This document shows, in pieces, positions 51,562 to 60,708 of a stretch of DNA of 64,000 nucleotides. This stretch comes from an uncultured Candidatus Saccharibacteria bacterium (GTDB lineage Bacteria > Patescibacteria > Saccharimonadia > Saccharimonadales > UBA4665). The translations under genes and the position numbers were made by a program. The stretch spans positions 13,136 through 77,135 of the forward strand of contig CAMLRZ010000002.1 of NCBI GenBank assembly GCA_946482575.1, read 5' to 3'. The notes under the pieces were generated by a model, which was given only the letters and a program-made list of their open reading frames with translations, made no database searches and was not told where the DNA came from. The number at the start of each line of letters is the position of its first letter. The stretch's first letter is position 1.

Positions 51562-54171
51562 ATGAATATTGCTTGGAAAAAAGTACTGGGTGACCCACAA
51601 GCTCGAACCGTAAAACGTCTGCGTAAGCGTGTTCGTGTGATTAACGACCTAGCCGAAACCTACAAAAAAATGACCGACAAAGAGCTGCAGGCTCAGACCG
51701 AGAAGCTGCAAAAACGACTCAAAAAAGAGTCGCTTGACCAGATTCTGCCTGACGCGTTTGCGGTGGTCCGTGAGGCTGCAACCCGCACGTTGGGGCAGCG
51801 TCACTTTGATGTGCAGCTGGTCGGTGGCATGGTTTTGCACGAAGGCAACGTTGCCGAGATGCGAACCGGTGAAGGTAAGACCTTGGTGGCAACGGCGCCG
51901 GTGTACCTGAACGCCTTAACCAAAAAGGGTGTGCATGTAGTTACCGTTAACGACTACCTAGCGCAGCGTGACGCTGGTTGGATGGCTCAGGTGTATCACT
52001 TCTTGGGTCTAGGCACCGCTGTTATTGTGGCCGACAAGTCATTTATATTCGATCCAAACTTCGTAAATGAAGACCACACAGACAAGCGCATGCACCACCT
52101 TAAACCTTGTACTCGTCAGGAGGCTTACGCCGCTGATATCACCTACGGTACTAACAACGAATTTGGCTTTGACTACTTGCGTGACAACATGGTTCGCGAA
52201 ACCGAACAGCTGCGCCAGCGTGACTTGCATTACGCTATCGTAGACGAGGTTGACTCTATCCTGATTGACGAATCGCGCACGCCGCTGATTATTTCGGCAC
52301 CAAGCGTAACCACCGGTAGCGCCTACGCACAATTTTCCAAAGTAACCCGTCAGCTCAAAAAAGATGAGCATTACGAGACCGACGAAAAGCGCAAAACGGT
52401 AATCTTGACCGATGAAGGCGTTGAAAAGGTGCAAAAAATATTAGGCATCACCAGCCTGTATGCTACCGAAAACATTCGTACCATTTATCACCTGGAGCAG
52501 GCGCTGCGCGCCCAGGCTTTGTTCAAGCGTGATAAAGACTATGTGGTAACCAACGAAGGCGAGATTGTAATCGTTGACGAATTTACCGGTCGTTTGCTGG
52601 CCGGCCGTCGCTACAACGAAGGTTTGCACCAGGCAATCGAGGCCAAAGAAGGCGTAGAAGTCCAACAAGAATCCATGACCCTGGCAACCATTTCGTTCCA
52701 GAACTACTTCCGTTTGTACGAAAAACTGGCCGGTATGACCGGTACTGCCCAAACAGAGGCCGAGGAGTTCCATCAGATCTACAAACTGGATGTAGTAGAG
52801 ATTCCGTCGAACCGCGTGGCGGCTCGTATCGACCTTCCAGACCGTATTTATAAGGACGAAGAAACTAAGTTCAAGGCCATCGTGCAAGAAATTAAAGTAT
52901 TGCACGAAAAAGGTCAGCCAGTGTTGATCGGTACCGTTTCTATTGAAAAGAACGAATTGCTTAGCAATGCCCTTAAGAAGGCTGGTATTCCGCACCAGGT
53001 ATTGAACGCCAAGAACAACGAGCGCGAAGCTGCCATCGTTGCCAAAGCAGGTGAAAAGGGTGCTGTTACACTGGCAACCAACATTGCCGGTCGTGGTACT
53101 GACATCGTACTAGGTGAGGGCGTAAAAGAGGCCGGTGGTCTGTTTGTGCTTGGTTCTGAGCGCCATGAATCCCGTCGTATCGACAACCAGCTTCGTGGTC
53201 GTTCCGGTCGTCAGGGTGACCCTGGTGTGACGCAATTCTTTGTAAGCACCGAAGATGACCTTATGCGTATCTTTGGCGGTGAGCGCATCGCCAAAATGAT
53301 GGCTCGCCTAAAAGTTGACGACGACACTCCTATCGAGAACCGCTTAATCTCCAAGAGCTTGGAAGGTGCCCAAAAGAAAGTGGAAGGCTTCCACTTTGAC
53401 CAACGTAAAAACGTCGTGAAATACGACGACGTTATGAACCGTCACCGTAAAGCTATTTACGCCATGCGCCGCGAAATTCTTCAGTCCGAAGACATTAGCA
53501 AGCGCGTGAAACTTCTGATTCAAGAAGAGGCAACTGCAATGGCCGCCTCACCACAAATTACCAGCGATATTTTTGAAGACGTCGTAAAAGAAGTATTTCC
53601 GTTCGACGAAGCAACATTAGACCGCCTGTTTGACAATACTGCCGACAAGTTTAGTCAGGCTCTCAAGACCGCTGCCATGGAATTGTACGAAGCACGTGAA
53701 AAAGCTTTCGGTACCGAAATCATGCACAAAGTCGAGCGTGATATTTACCTGCAAATTCTGGACAACCTCTGGATGCAGCACCTAGAAAACATGGACCACT
53801 TGCGTGAGGGTATCCACTGGATGGCCGTGGGCCAACGTGATCCACTGGTGGAATATCGTCGTCAAGCGCAGCTCGTTTTTGACGAAATGCAAGCAGAGCT
53901 GCGACGCGAAATCGTACGCACGCTCTTCCACGCTCAGCCTGTTGATGCAAGCGAACTAGAGCAGGTAACTGAGACCGAGTTGACTCGCGCCGCTCGCCAG
54001 TCAATCAGCAACGCCAACAAGATCATTGATGTTGACGCTGAATTTGAAGAGTCTGACTTTGCCGACAGCAAAAAGAAAGCTGACGCCAAGAAGGCCGCTA
54101 CCACCACCGCGCGCAAAAAAGCTCGCAAAGCTGAGCGCCAGCGCAAATCAAAAGGTCGCAAACACAAATAG
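51562..54171 (+). CDS. secA: Preprotein translocase ATPase SecA
   Basis: Motor that drives unfolded preproteins through SecYEG. 869 aa. Walker A is MRTGEGKTLVA near residues 100-110, the DEAD-type box is IVDEVDSILIDE near 229-240, and motif VI is QLRGRSGRQGDPG near 547-559. The preprotein cross-linking and scaffold regions are present. The C-terminus is a Lys/Arg-rich helix and lacks the zinc-binding CxCxnCH tail that binds SecB. It will export the giant repeat proteins and the LPXTG protein. Confidence 0.97.
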   Translation: MNIAWKKVLGDPQARTVKRLRKRVRVINDLAETYKKMTDKELQAQTEKLQKRLKKESLDQILPDAFAVVREAATRTLGQRHFDVQLVGGMVLHEGNVAEMRTGEGKTLVATAPVYLNALTKKGVHVVTVNDYLAQRDAGWMAQVYHFLGLGTAVIVADKSFIFDPNFVNEDHTDKRMHHLKPCTRQEAYAADITYGTNNEFGFDYLRDNMVRETEQLRQRDLHYAIVDEVDSILIDESRTPLIISAPSVTTGSAYAQFSKVTRQLKKDEHYETDEKRKTVILTDEGVEKVQKILGITSLYATENIRTIYHLEQALRAQALFKRDKDYVVTNEGEIVIVDEFTGRLLAGRRYNEGLHQAIEAKEGVEVQQESMTLATISFQNYFRLYEKLAGMTGTAQTEAEEFHQIYKLDVVEIPSNRVAARIDLPDRIYKDEETKFKAIVQEIKVLHEKGQPVLIGTVSIEKNELLSNALKKAGIPHQVLNAKNNEREAAIVAKAGEKGAVTLATNIAGRGTDIVLGEGVKEAGGLFVLGSERHESRRIDNQLRGRSGRQGDPGVTQFFVSTEDDLMRIFGGERIAKMMARLKVDDDTPIENRLISKSLEGAQKKVEGFHFDQRKNVVKYDDVMNRHRKAIYAMRREILQSEDISKRVKLLIQEEATAMAASPQITSDIFEDVVKEVFPFDEATLDRLFDNTADKFSQALKTAAMELYEAREKAFGTEIMHKVERDIYLQILDNLWMQHLENMDHLREGIHWMAVGQRDPLVEYRRQAQLVFDEMQAELRREIVRTLFHAQPVDASELEQVTETELTRAARQSISNANKIIDVDAEFEESDFADSKKKADAKKAATTTARKKARKAERQRKSKGRKHK

Positions 54172-54178
54172 TCACGTT

Positions 54179-55477
54179 ATGAAGCACACTGTATCCGAAA
54201 TAACCCTCAAAAATGGTGCAAAAGGGCTACTCATCAACGTCCCCGATGCAACCGTCATGACCTATGAACTCAACTTTCGCGCAGGCGAATACCTGGTAAA
54301 GCCCGACAAATGGGAAACGCCTCACCTAATGGAACACGTATTGCTGGGTGCCAACCAGCAATACCGCAAGGCGCGCTTGTTCCAAGCTGAAATCGAAAAA
54401 AATGGCGCCTACAGCAACGCTTCTACGGGTGTTTACGACATTACCTACGAAGCCGAATGCGCTGATTTTGAATGGGACCGAGTATTAGACTTAATGCTTT
54501 TGGCTGTAGCAAAGCCGCTATTTTTGGAAGAAGAGTTTACTGCAGAGTTTGGCAATGTTCGCGAAGAACTGCAGGCTCGCTCCAACAATCACTTCCGTCA
54601 TCTAAGCCTGGCACTACGCGAGCACTACGGCTTTATGGCCAAGACAGACCAAGAGCGCCTGACTATTATCGACAACGTCACATTGGATGACGTACGCCGC
54701 CATTACAAGCGCACACATACCACACGTAACCTGCGATTTGTGATCGCCGGTCGCATTACCGACAGCCGTCGCGCGGGCATCAAGGCTGCATTAGAAGCAA
54801 TGGACATGCCCGAGGGAACCGAACGCTTTGACCTTCCCGATGAAATTCCACACCGCAAAGACGACCCGTTATTCATCCACAACTCTACCGTCAAGAACGT
54901 CTACTTTTACATCGATAGCTTTATGAACCGCCGCATGAGCGACCCAGAGTCTGATGCACTTGGCTTGGTAAACACTATGCTTACCGAAACGCTGTACTCC
55001 AAAATTTTGGGCACGGCCCGTGAACAAGGACTGGTGTACAGCATGAGCTCCGGTTTTGGCCAGACCAAGCTTAATAGCAACTGGTGGTTTGGCGCGCAGG
55101 TTTCCAAAAAGAACGCCAGTGCATTGTTCAATATTGTTACTCGCGAACTCCAGGACGTCTTTAAGGGTAATATCGATAGCGCTGACATTGAGGCCGCCAA
55201 AGCGTACAGCATTGGCCGATTCCAACGCAGTGCCCAAACGGTAGGCGGTACAGCAGGCGGATACAGCAGTCGTTATTTCTTCGACGAAAGCATCGAAGAC
55301 TATTTTGGTGTTCCACAGCGTATCAAAGCTATCAATAAGTCAGGCATCGTGAGTATATCGCGCGACCTATTCAAGGACGACGTGTGGGGACTTGGTGTAC
55401 TAAGCGATTGCTCCGAAGCAACCGTACGATCACTGCAGGGTCAGGTACGTCCTCTGTGGGATAGTTTTAGGGAATAA
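54179..55477 (+). CDS. M16-family zinc peptidase
   Basis: 432 aa from ATG 54179, 7 bp after secA. The inverted zinc motif HxxEH is HLMEH near residues 39-43, with the downstream Glu in GNVREELQ near 123. Two M16-type domains are recognisable, the second with the REQGLVYSMSSGF segment typical of the family. No signal peptide, so cytoplasmic. Possible processing or degradation of peptides after secretion is inferred only from secA linkage. Confidence 0.9.
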   Translation: MKHTVSEITLKNGAKGLLINVPDATVMTYELNFRAGEYLVKPDKWETPHLMEHVLLGANQQYRKARLFQAEIEKNGAYSNASTGVYDITYEAECADFEWDRVLDLMLLAVAKPLFLEEEFTAEFGNVREELQARSNNHFRHLSLALREHYGFMAKTDQERLTIIDNVTLDDVRRHYKRTHTTRNLRFVIAGRITDSRRAGIKAALEAMDMPEGTERFDLPDEIPHRKDDPLFIHNSTVKNVYFYIDSFMNRRMSDPESDALGLVNTMLTETLYSKILGTAREQGLVYSMSSGFGQTKLNSNWWFGAQVSKKNASALFNIVTRELQDVFKGNIDSADIEAAKAYSIGRFQRSAQTVGGTAGGYSSRYFFDESIEDYFGVPQRIKAINKSGIVSISRDLFKDDVWGLGVLSDCSEATVRSLQGQVRPLWDSFRE

Positions 55478-55490
55478 CACAGCCACCGCT

Positions 55491-56576
55491 ATGGATGAGA
55501 TCCTGCAACAAGTCCAAGATGTTCGTACCGAAGTTGACGCCGCCTGTGAGCGCTTGCATATCGATGACCTAACAGAACAAAATAATGCCTTCAAAAAACA
55601 GATGGCTCAGCCGGACTTCTGGCAGGACGCCAGCAAGGCGCAAGAAATTGTAAAGCAGCAATCCAAACTTGAAGCGCGCATTGCGCCGTGGCAAGAGCTG
55701 CAGGCGAGCATCGCCGACGTGGACGAATTAGCCGAGCTCAACGACGACACCATGCAAGAAGAGTTGTCGTCACAGCTTAATACCATCGTGGGGCAGCTGG
55801 CTGAACTCAAAGAAGAACTGAAATTTTCGGGCAAGTACGACGAGCACGATGCCATCGTTAGTATCTATGCCGGTGCTGGCGGAACCGATGCCCAGGACTG
55901 GGCGCAAATGTTGCTCCGCATGTATGTCCGGTGGGCCGAAGCCCACGACTTTAGTGTTACAACCGTTGACGAGTCGGCTGGTGAAGAGGCTGGTATCAAA
56001 AGTGTGACGCTGGAGATTAGCGGCACGTTTGTGTATGGACGCCTCAAGGGCGAACATGGCGTGCACCGCCTGGTGCGCCTCAGCCCGTTTAACTCCGACA
56101 ATTTGCGCCAAACAAGCTTTGCCAAAGTAGATGTCATGCCTAAAATTGATCATCCCGAAGAACTAGAAATTAACGAAAAAGACCTGCGGGTTGACGTGTA
56201 TCGCAGCGGCGGCCACGGCGGCCAGTCGGTAAATACTACAGATTCGGCAGTGCGCATTACGCATATCCCAACCGGTATCAGTGTCGCTATTCAAAACGAG
56301 CGTAGCCAGTTGCAGAATAAAGAAACTGCGTTGACCATTTTGCGCTCGCGATTAATTCAATTACAAATTGAGCAGCACCAAGACCACCTGGACAAGTTAA
56401 AAGGCCCAAACCAGTCCGCAGAGTGGGGAAATCAAATTCGTAGCTATGTGTTGCACCCCTACAAGCAGGTTAAAGACTTGCGATCGCGCTATGAAACCAG
56501 CGACACACAGGGTACGCTAGATGGCAATATAGATCCGTTTATTAATGCTTACCTCGACCACAACCTGGGCAAATAA
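55491..56576 (+). CDS. prfB: Peptide chain release factor 2
   Basis: Terminates at UAA and UGA. 361 aa. RF2 recognition tripeptide in VRLSPFNSDNLRQTSF (SPF) and catalytic GGQ in [17 protein letters not shown]. The reading frame is continuous; the programmed +1 frameshift with in-frame UGA, found in many bacterial prfB genes, is absent. Its presence shows UGA is a stop codon here, unlike in Gracilibacteria and Absconditabacteria. Confidence 0.96.
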   Translation: MDEILQQVQDVRTEVDAACERLHIDDLTEQNNAFKKQMAQPDFWQDASKAQEIVKQQSKLEARIAPWQELQASIADVDELAELNDDTMQEELSSQLNTIVGQLAELKEELKFSGKYDEHDAIVSIYAGAGGTDAQDWAQMLLRMYVRWAEAHDFSVTTVDESAGEEAGIKSVTLEISGTFVYGRLKGEHGVHRLVRLSPFNSDNLRQTSFAKVDVMPKIDHPEELEINEKDLRVDVYRSGGHGGQSVNTTDSAVRITHIPTGISVAIQNERSQLQNKETALTILRSRLIQLQIEQHQDHLDKLKGPNQSAEWGNQIRSYVLHPYKQVKDLRSRYETSDTQGTLDGNIDPFINAYLDHNLGK

Positions 56577-56588
56577 CGAGCAGGTAAG

Positions 56589-56616
56589 TTGAATTTATTG
56601 ACTTTGATGGTATAAT
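56589..56616 (+). promoter_or_regulatory. Promoter of UbiB-like gene
   Basis: TTGAAT (56589-56594), 16-bp spacer, TATAAT (56611-56616) preceded by TGG. Confidence 0.65.
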
Positions 56617-56646
56617 AGAATGTTCTAGGCCTGAGAGGCTTACATT

Positions 56647-58224
56647 ATGTCCATATATGAAACACTGCAAACGGGGCAGGATATGTCCCAGGAGCTCGCC
56701 CAGCAGACCGCGCATGTAGCAAGTACCTATCCACGAACAGAAGGAACTGCGGAGCTGGTAGAGACGCTTAATACTGTAGTTGAAATGGCCGAAAGTTCTG
56801 ACCTTGAGCAGCGTGCTACCGCAGTAGTTGTGCTAGGTCGAGTGGCTGCACCGTACCTCATAGAGCGTACGCGCCAAGTTACGTCAGGCGCCCCAGAACA
56901 GATAAAAGAAGGCGTGGGCGAGATTGCTCGCGACGCTCGTTTGATGCGCCGGTTGTACGACTCCACATCAGACCTGGCGCTTTCTTCGCTTAAGGGCGAC
57001 GCACCTACCAAGCCTGCGCAGGAAGTTGCCGAAAATGTATTTCGCGGCGGACCTTTAATTGCCAAAATTGGTCAGTCACTGCCTGGTATTGTAAAGGGTA
57101 AAGACGACGCCCGGTCCGAATATATCCGCGAAGTCGGTCGGTATATGCAAGAGGGCGTAAGCTTGCCGCAGCAAGACGAGTTGCCCAAGCTTGCACAAAC
57201 TGTACCTGAAGATTTAACGCTGGATGGCGTGGTCAGCAGTGCCTCAGTAGCGCATATTTTACGCGTTAAAGACGCCAACGGAACAACATTGGCTCAGAAA
57301 GTGCCGCGCCCGAACTTTGACCAGGCAATGACCGATAACGTTCGTGCGTATGTTGTGGCTAGCGATGTTGTTGATAGCTTTATGAAGCGAAACGCGCCCG
57401 AAGCATCAACCGCTGAATTTGACCGCGTGCGAAGTGTTCTGCCATTCTTGCTCAATGTTCTGGAAAAGGATATTCGCGGCGAATTAGACTTTGAGCGTGA
57501 AGCTGCCTTGCAAACTCGAGCGCGCGAAGCATTGCAGGGGTCGAATGTTCATGTACCCCAGGTTTTGCCACAGTACACCACCAAAAGTCGTATCGTTATG
57601 GAATACATGCCGGGTGTACGTATCGAGGACGCACCAGTTGATCCACGACATATAAAAAATCTGGGCGTGATGTCGGTGCGTTTATGGAAAGCTGGCTTAA
57701 TGCACGGCGATATGCACCCCGGAAACATTAAAGCCGCGCCCGATGACAGTGGCGACTTGAATGTGTATGACTGGGGACGCACTATTGAACGCCGCCCTGG
57801 CATGGTGAAAAATCTAGGAAAATTTATAGGGGCGCTCGTGCGTAAAGATCCGGCAAAAATTGCTGCTGCCTATCACGCGATTCAAAGTCCCGACCACCGA
57901 CAGGCAAGCCTTGCCCAGACGCAAGCTGTTGCCGAAGATGTTATTGCAAGTATTCAAGCGCGTCGCGCCGACAGGCCATATCGTGGAATTAAACGTATAG
58001 CCACTGAGACAAATGCCGCACTACAAGGCCTTACTATTGGCATGGGCGTCCGTCACCAGAGCTCGCTCAACGCTGACTACTTGGCACTTATGCGAAGCAG
58101 CGCGTCACTGGCTACACTTGTCAAAGATGTGCTGCGGCAGCCAGCTTACGGCGCGCGTCAAAAAGTAGCCGCCATAGGCGGAGCCACTGCAGGAATTGTG
58201 GGTGAAATGCTCAAGAAGCGGTAG
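56647..58224 (+). CDS. UbiB/ABC1 (AarF)-family atypical kinase
   Basis: 525 aa. The family KxGQ motif is AKIGQSLPG near residues 138-146, the ATP Lys is in TLAQKVPRP near 215, the catalytic loop is LMHGDMHPGNI near 354-364 and the DFG equivalent is VYDWGRT near 375-381. An N-terminal helical region of about 130 aa is unlike standard UbiB, and no C-terminal membrane helices are obvious. Elsewhere the family supports ubiquinone synthesis or lipid handling; no quinone pathway is visible here. Confidence 0.85.
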   Translation: MSIYETLQTGQDMSQELAQQTAHVASTYPRTEGTAELVETLNTVVEMAESSDLEQRATAVVVLGRVAAPYLIERTRQVTSGAPEQIKEGVGEIARDARLMRRLYDSTSDLALSSLKGDAPTKPAQEVAENVFRGGPLIAKIGQSLPGIVKGKDDARSEYIREVGRYMQEGVSLPQQDELPKLAQTVPEDLTLDGVVSSASVAHILRVKDANGTTLAQKVPRPNFDQAMTDNVRAYVVASDVVDSFMKRNAPEASTAEFDRVRSVLPFLLNVLEKDIRGELDFEREAALQTRAREALQGSNVHVPQVLPQYTTKSRIVMEYMPGVRIEDAPVDPRHIKNLGVMSVRLWKAGLMHGDMHPGNIKAAPDDSGDLNVYDWGRTIERRPGMVKNLGKFIGALVRKDPAKIAAAYHAIQSPDHRQASLAQTQAVAEDVIASIQARRADRPYRGIKRIATETNAALQGLTIGMGVRHQSSLNADYLALMRSSASLATLVKDVLRQPAYGARQKVAAIGGATAGIVGEMLKKR

Positions 58225-58261
58225 CTGCCTACATTGACGTTTTTACCAGAAAGTGCTAATG

Positions 58262-58267
58262 TATAAT
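58262..58267 (+). promoter_or_regulatory. -10 box of Pro/Ala-rich protein gene
   Basis: TATAAT 35 bp before the start at 58303. TTGACG at 58234 is too far for a normal -35. Confidence 0.4.
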
Positions 58268-58302
58268 CATTAGATCAAAAACAAAAAATAAAAGGAAAAC
58301 GC

Positions 58303-58899
58303 ATGTCAAATCTCGATGATCTCGCAAAATTTGCCGAAGAGGCTGAGGCAGCGAATGTCCATGATCGTCCCGTGACCGATGCCGACCTCGGTGAAACTGC
58401 CACCGAAGGTGCGCAAGTAGTTATTGGTAATGACGCACCCGTACCTGTAGCCACTCCTGTAAATCCTGCCATGCAACCTCTACCAGAAATGCAATTGCCG
58501 CAGCCAGTACAGACGCCGGTGGAGCAATATGACGTCCCGCCCGCATCTCCTGTAACTGTGCAGGCCCCAGCATCTGCAGCAGCGCCCGCGCCACTGCCTC
58601 CAACCGACAAGGCTCCGCAGCTAACACCATTTAGTGACCAAATCACTCACGACGGGGCTTCAACCCCGGCCGCCCCTGCGATGCAAGTTACCCATCCCGA
58701 CTCAGCCCCTGCTCAGGCAATGCCAACTGCTGCACCCGCACCAATAGCTGAGCAGCCTACGGCGCCACCTGCCGCCGGCACCATGCCCGGCCAAACCGTT
58801 AGTCCACAAACAGTTTCAACCCCAGCCAGTCATATTATTCCAGAGTCATTCCCCAAGCCAGCAACTGGCGTAGACCCGCTCAGCGGTATCGCCGTTTAG
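58303..58899 (+). CDS. Pro/Ala-rich disordered protein
   Basis: 198 aa. The first 45 residues are acidic and could be helical (LDDLAKFAEEAEAANVHD). The rest is dominated by Pro, Ala, Thr and Gln without repeats of fixed length and is almost certainly disordered. No signal peptide or membrane helix. No family recognised. AAGGA lies upstream and a terminator downstream, so it is a single-gene unit. Confidence 0.7.
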   Translation: MSNLDDLAKFAEEAEAANVHDRPVTDADLGETATEGAQVVIGNDAPVPVATPVNPAMQPLPEMQLPQPVQTPVEQYDVPPASPVTVQAPASAAAPAPLPPTDKAPQLTPFSDQITHDGASTPAAPAMQVTHPDSAPAQAMPTAAPAPIAEQPTAPPAAGTMPGQTVSPQTVSTPASHIIPESFPKPATGVDPLSGIAV

Positions 58900-58917
58900 T
58901 AAACAGGGCATTTTATA

Positions 58918-58950
58918 AGCCGGCTACTATTTTTAGGAGCTGGCTTTTTG
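58918..58950 (+). terminator. Terminator after Pro/Ala-rich gene
   Basis: AGCCGGCT (58918-58925) / AGCTGGCT (58938-58945) with one G-T pair, followed by TTTTTG. Confidence 0.75.
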
Positions 58951-59004
58951 TTGTAGAAACCGCAATTTCGTAAGCGTGAGTGCTAGACGGCGGCCGTGTT
59001 CTGC

Positions 59005-59010
59005 TATAAT
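59005..59010 (+). promoter_or_regulatory. -10 box of leaderless ftsE transcript
   Basis: TATAAT ends 7 nt before ATG 59018, which excludes the longer start at 58976. Confidence 0.55.
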
Positions 59011-59017
59011 AAAGCTA

Positions 59018-59701
59018 ATGATTTTATTGGACAGGGTGACAAAAACGTACGGCAAGCACGCAACTCCGGCATTGGACCGAATCAGCTTGCACGTTGAACC
59101 AAAAGAATTTGTTATTGTGGTGGGGCAGAGCGGTGCGGGTAAAACTACGCTGTTGCGACTGTTGACCCGCGAGGAAAAACCTACTAGCGGCAAGATTATT
59201 GTGGGCGGCATTGACTACGATAAATTAAAAGATCGCGAAATTCCGTTGCTGCGCCGCAAAATCGGCGTGGTATTTCAGGATTTTAAGCTCCTGCCTAACC
59301 GAACCGTCTTTGAAAACGTGGCCTTTGCACTGGAAATCGTAGGTATGGGCAACTACGAAATTCGTCACACCGTGCCAAAAGTGCTAGATATTGTGAACTT
59401 GCGCGGCAAAGAAAAGCGTATGCCGTACGAGCTGTCTGGTGGTGAACGTCAACGCGTGGCCATTGCACGCGCCATTGTGCGTCAGCCTAAGATTCTGATC
59501 GCCGACGAGCCAACGGGCAACCTTGACCCCAAGCACGCCTGGGATGTTATTAATGTGCTGGAAAAAATTAACCGTTACGGCACTACCGTTTTGCTGACCA
59601 CCCACAACCAGGAAATCGTCAATAAACTAAAGCGCCGTGTAGTAACCATTCAGCACGGGCACATTGCGAGTGATAAAGCACAGGCGAGCTACAAACTATG
59701 A
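59018..59701 (+). CDS. ftsE: Cell division ABC ATPase FtsE
   Basis: 227 aa from ATG 59018. Walker A is GQSGAGKTTLLR, the Q-loop is VFQDFKLLPNRTVFENVAF (typical of FtsE), the signature is LSGGERQRVAIARA, and Walker B is ILIADEPTGNLDP. With FtsX it gates a peptidoglycan hydrolase at the septum. Its TGA overlaps the ftsX ATG by 4 bp. Confidence 0.96.
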   Translation: MILLDRVTKTYGKHATPALDRISLHVEPKEFVIVVGQSGAGKTTLLRLLTREEKPTSGKIIVGGIDYDKLKDREIPLLRRKIGVVFQDFKLLPNRTVFENVAFALEIVGMGNYEIRHTVPKVLDIVNLRGKEKRMPYELSGGERQRVAIARAIVRQPKILIADEPTGNLDPKHAWDVINVLEKINRYGTTVLLTTHNQEIVNKLKRRVVTIQHGHIASDKAQASYKL

Positions 59702-60639
59702 ATCGAAAAATGATTACTTTGTCCCGTATTATCAAGACGGGTCTCGTGAACTTTATCCGTAACGCCTGGTTGGCAGTGGCGGCTATGGCGGTGATGACCG
59801 TGACACTAACTATTGTGTTGTTCTCGCTAATTACGAACGCGACATTTGCCAACACCATTGCGCAGATCACCGATAAAATTGATATTTCAGTGTACCTACA
59901 AGATGACATCAGTGCATCCGACCGTGACGCGTTTATTAAAGGCATCAAAGCATTGCCTAATGCAAAGTCGGTGACGTACTTATCCAAAGACCAAGCACTA
60001 GAGAACTACCAAAAACAAAATGCAGGCAACCAACAATTGTTGTCGGCAATCTCTGCCACCGACAACCCGCTGCCGGCTACTATCCAGATCAAACCGCGTG
60101 ACTTAAACAAAATTCAGGATATCAAAGACTATCTGAGCCAGCCAGCCAACTTAAAATTGCAATCCGACGACCCATCTTACTCGGGCGATCGTAAGGCAGC
60201 CATCGACAAGATTACCCACGCTACTAATATCTTGCGCCAAGCTGGTATTTTTGCAGTGCTATTATTCGCCGTTATTTCGGTTCTGATTATCTTTAACACT
60301 ATTCAGATGGCTATTTTTAACCGGCGTGACGAGCTAACCATTATGCGATTATTGGGCGCCAGCACATGGTTTATTCGTGGTCCGTTTGTAGTAGAGAACA
60401 TTGTGTATGGTATCTTTTCGGCAATTGTGTCGGTTCTGATAATCAAGGTTTTGTTTATGCTGGCCAGTTCTGCGTTGCAGGCAAGTAGCCTTGGTCTGCT
60501 GGACATTAATTACGCGTCCGAGTACTTTAGTCAGCACGTCTGGATTCTTTTGACTATCCAATTATGCGTGGGTATACTAATTGGTGCCGCATCTTCTGTA
60601 GTAGCGACCCGGCGGTATCTGAAATTCAAGACAAAGTAG
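59698..60639 (+). CDS. ftsX: Cell division membrane protein FtsX
   Basis: 313 aa. TM1 lies at about residues 22-44, the extracellular loop at about 50-175 contains VYLQDDISASDRDAFI, and three C-terminal helices contain the FtsX/MacB-type motif NRRDELTIMRLLGAS. Partner of FtsE. The next gene encodes the likely hydrolase controlled by the complex. Confidence 0.95.
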   Translation: MNRKMITLSRIIKTGLVNFIRNAWLAVAAMAVMTVTLTIVLFSLITNATFANTIAQITDKIDISVYLQDDISASDRDAFIKGIKALPNAKSVTYLSKDQALENYQKQNAGNQQLLSAISATDNPLPATIQIKPRDLNKIQDIKDYLSQPANLKLQSDDPSYSGDRKAAIDKITHATNILRQAGIFAVLLFAVISVLIIFNTIQMAIFNRRDELTIMRLLGASTWFIRGPFVVENIVYGIFSAIVSVLIIKVLFMLASSALQASSLGLLDINYASEYFSQHVWILLTIQLCVGILIGAASSVVATRRYLKFKTK

Positions 60640-60708
60640 ACCAACAACCTTACTTCCAAACAAAAAGTGAAAATAACAACACTGTAAGGAGGGAGCAATT
60701 TACAAGGT

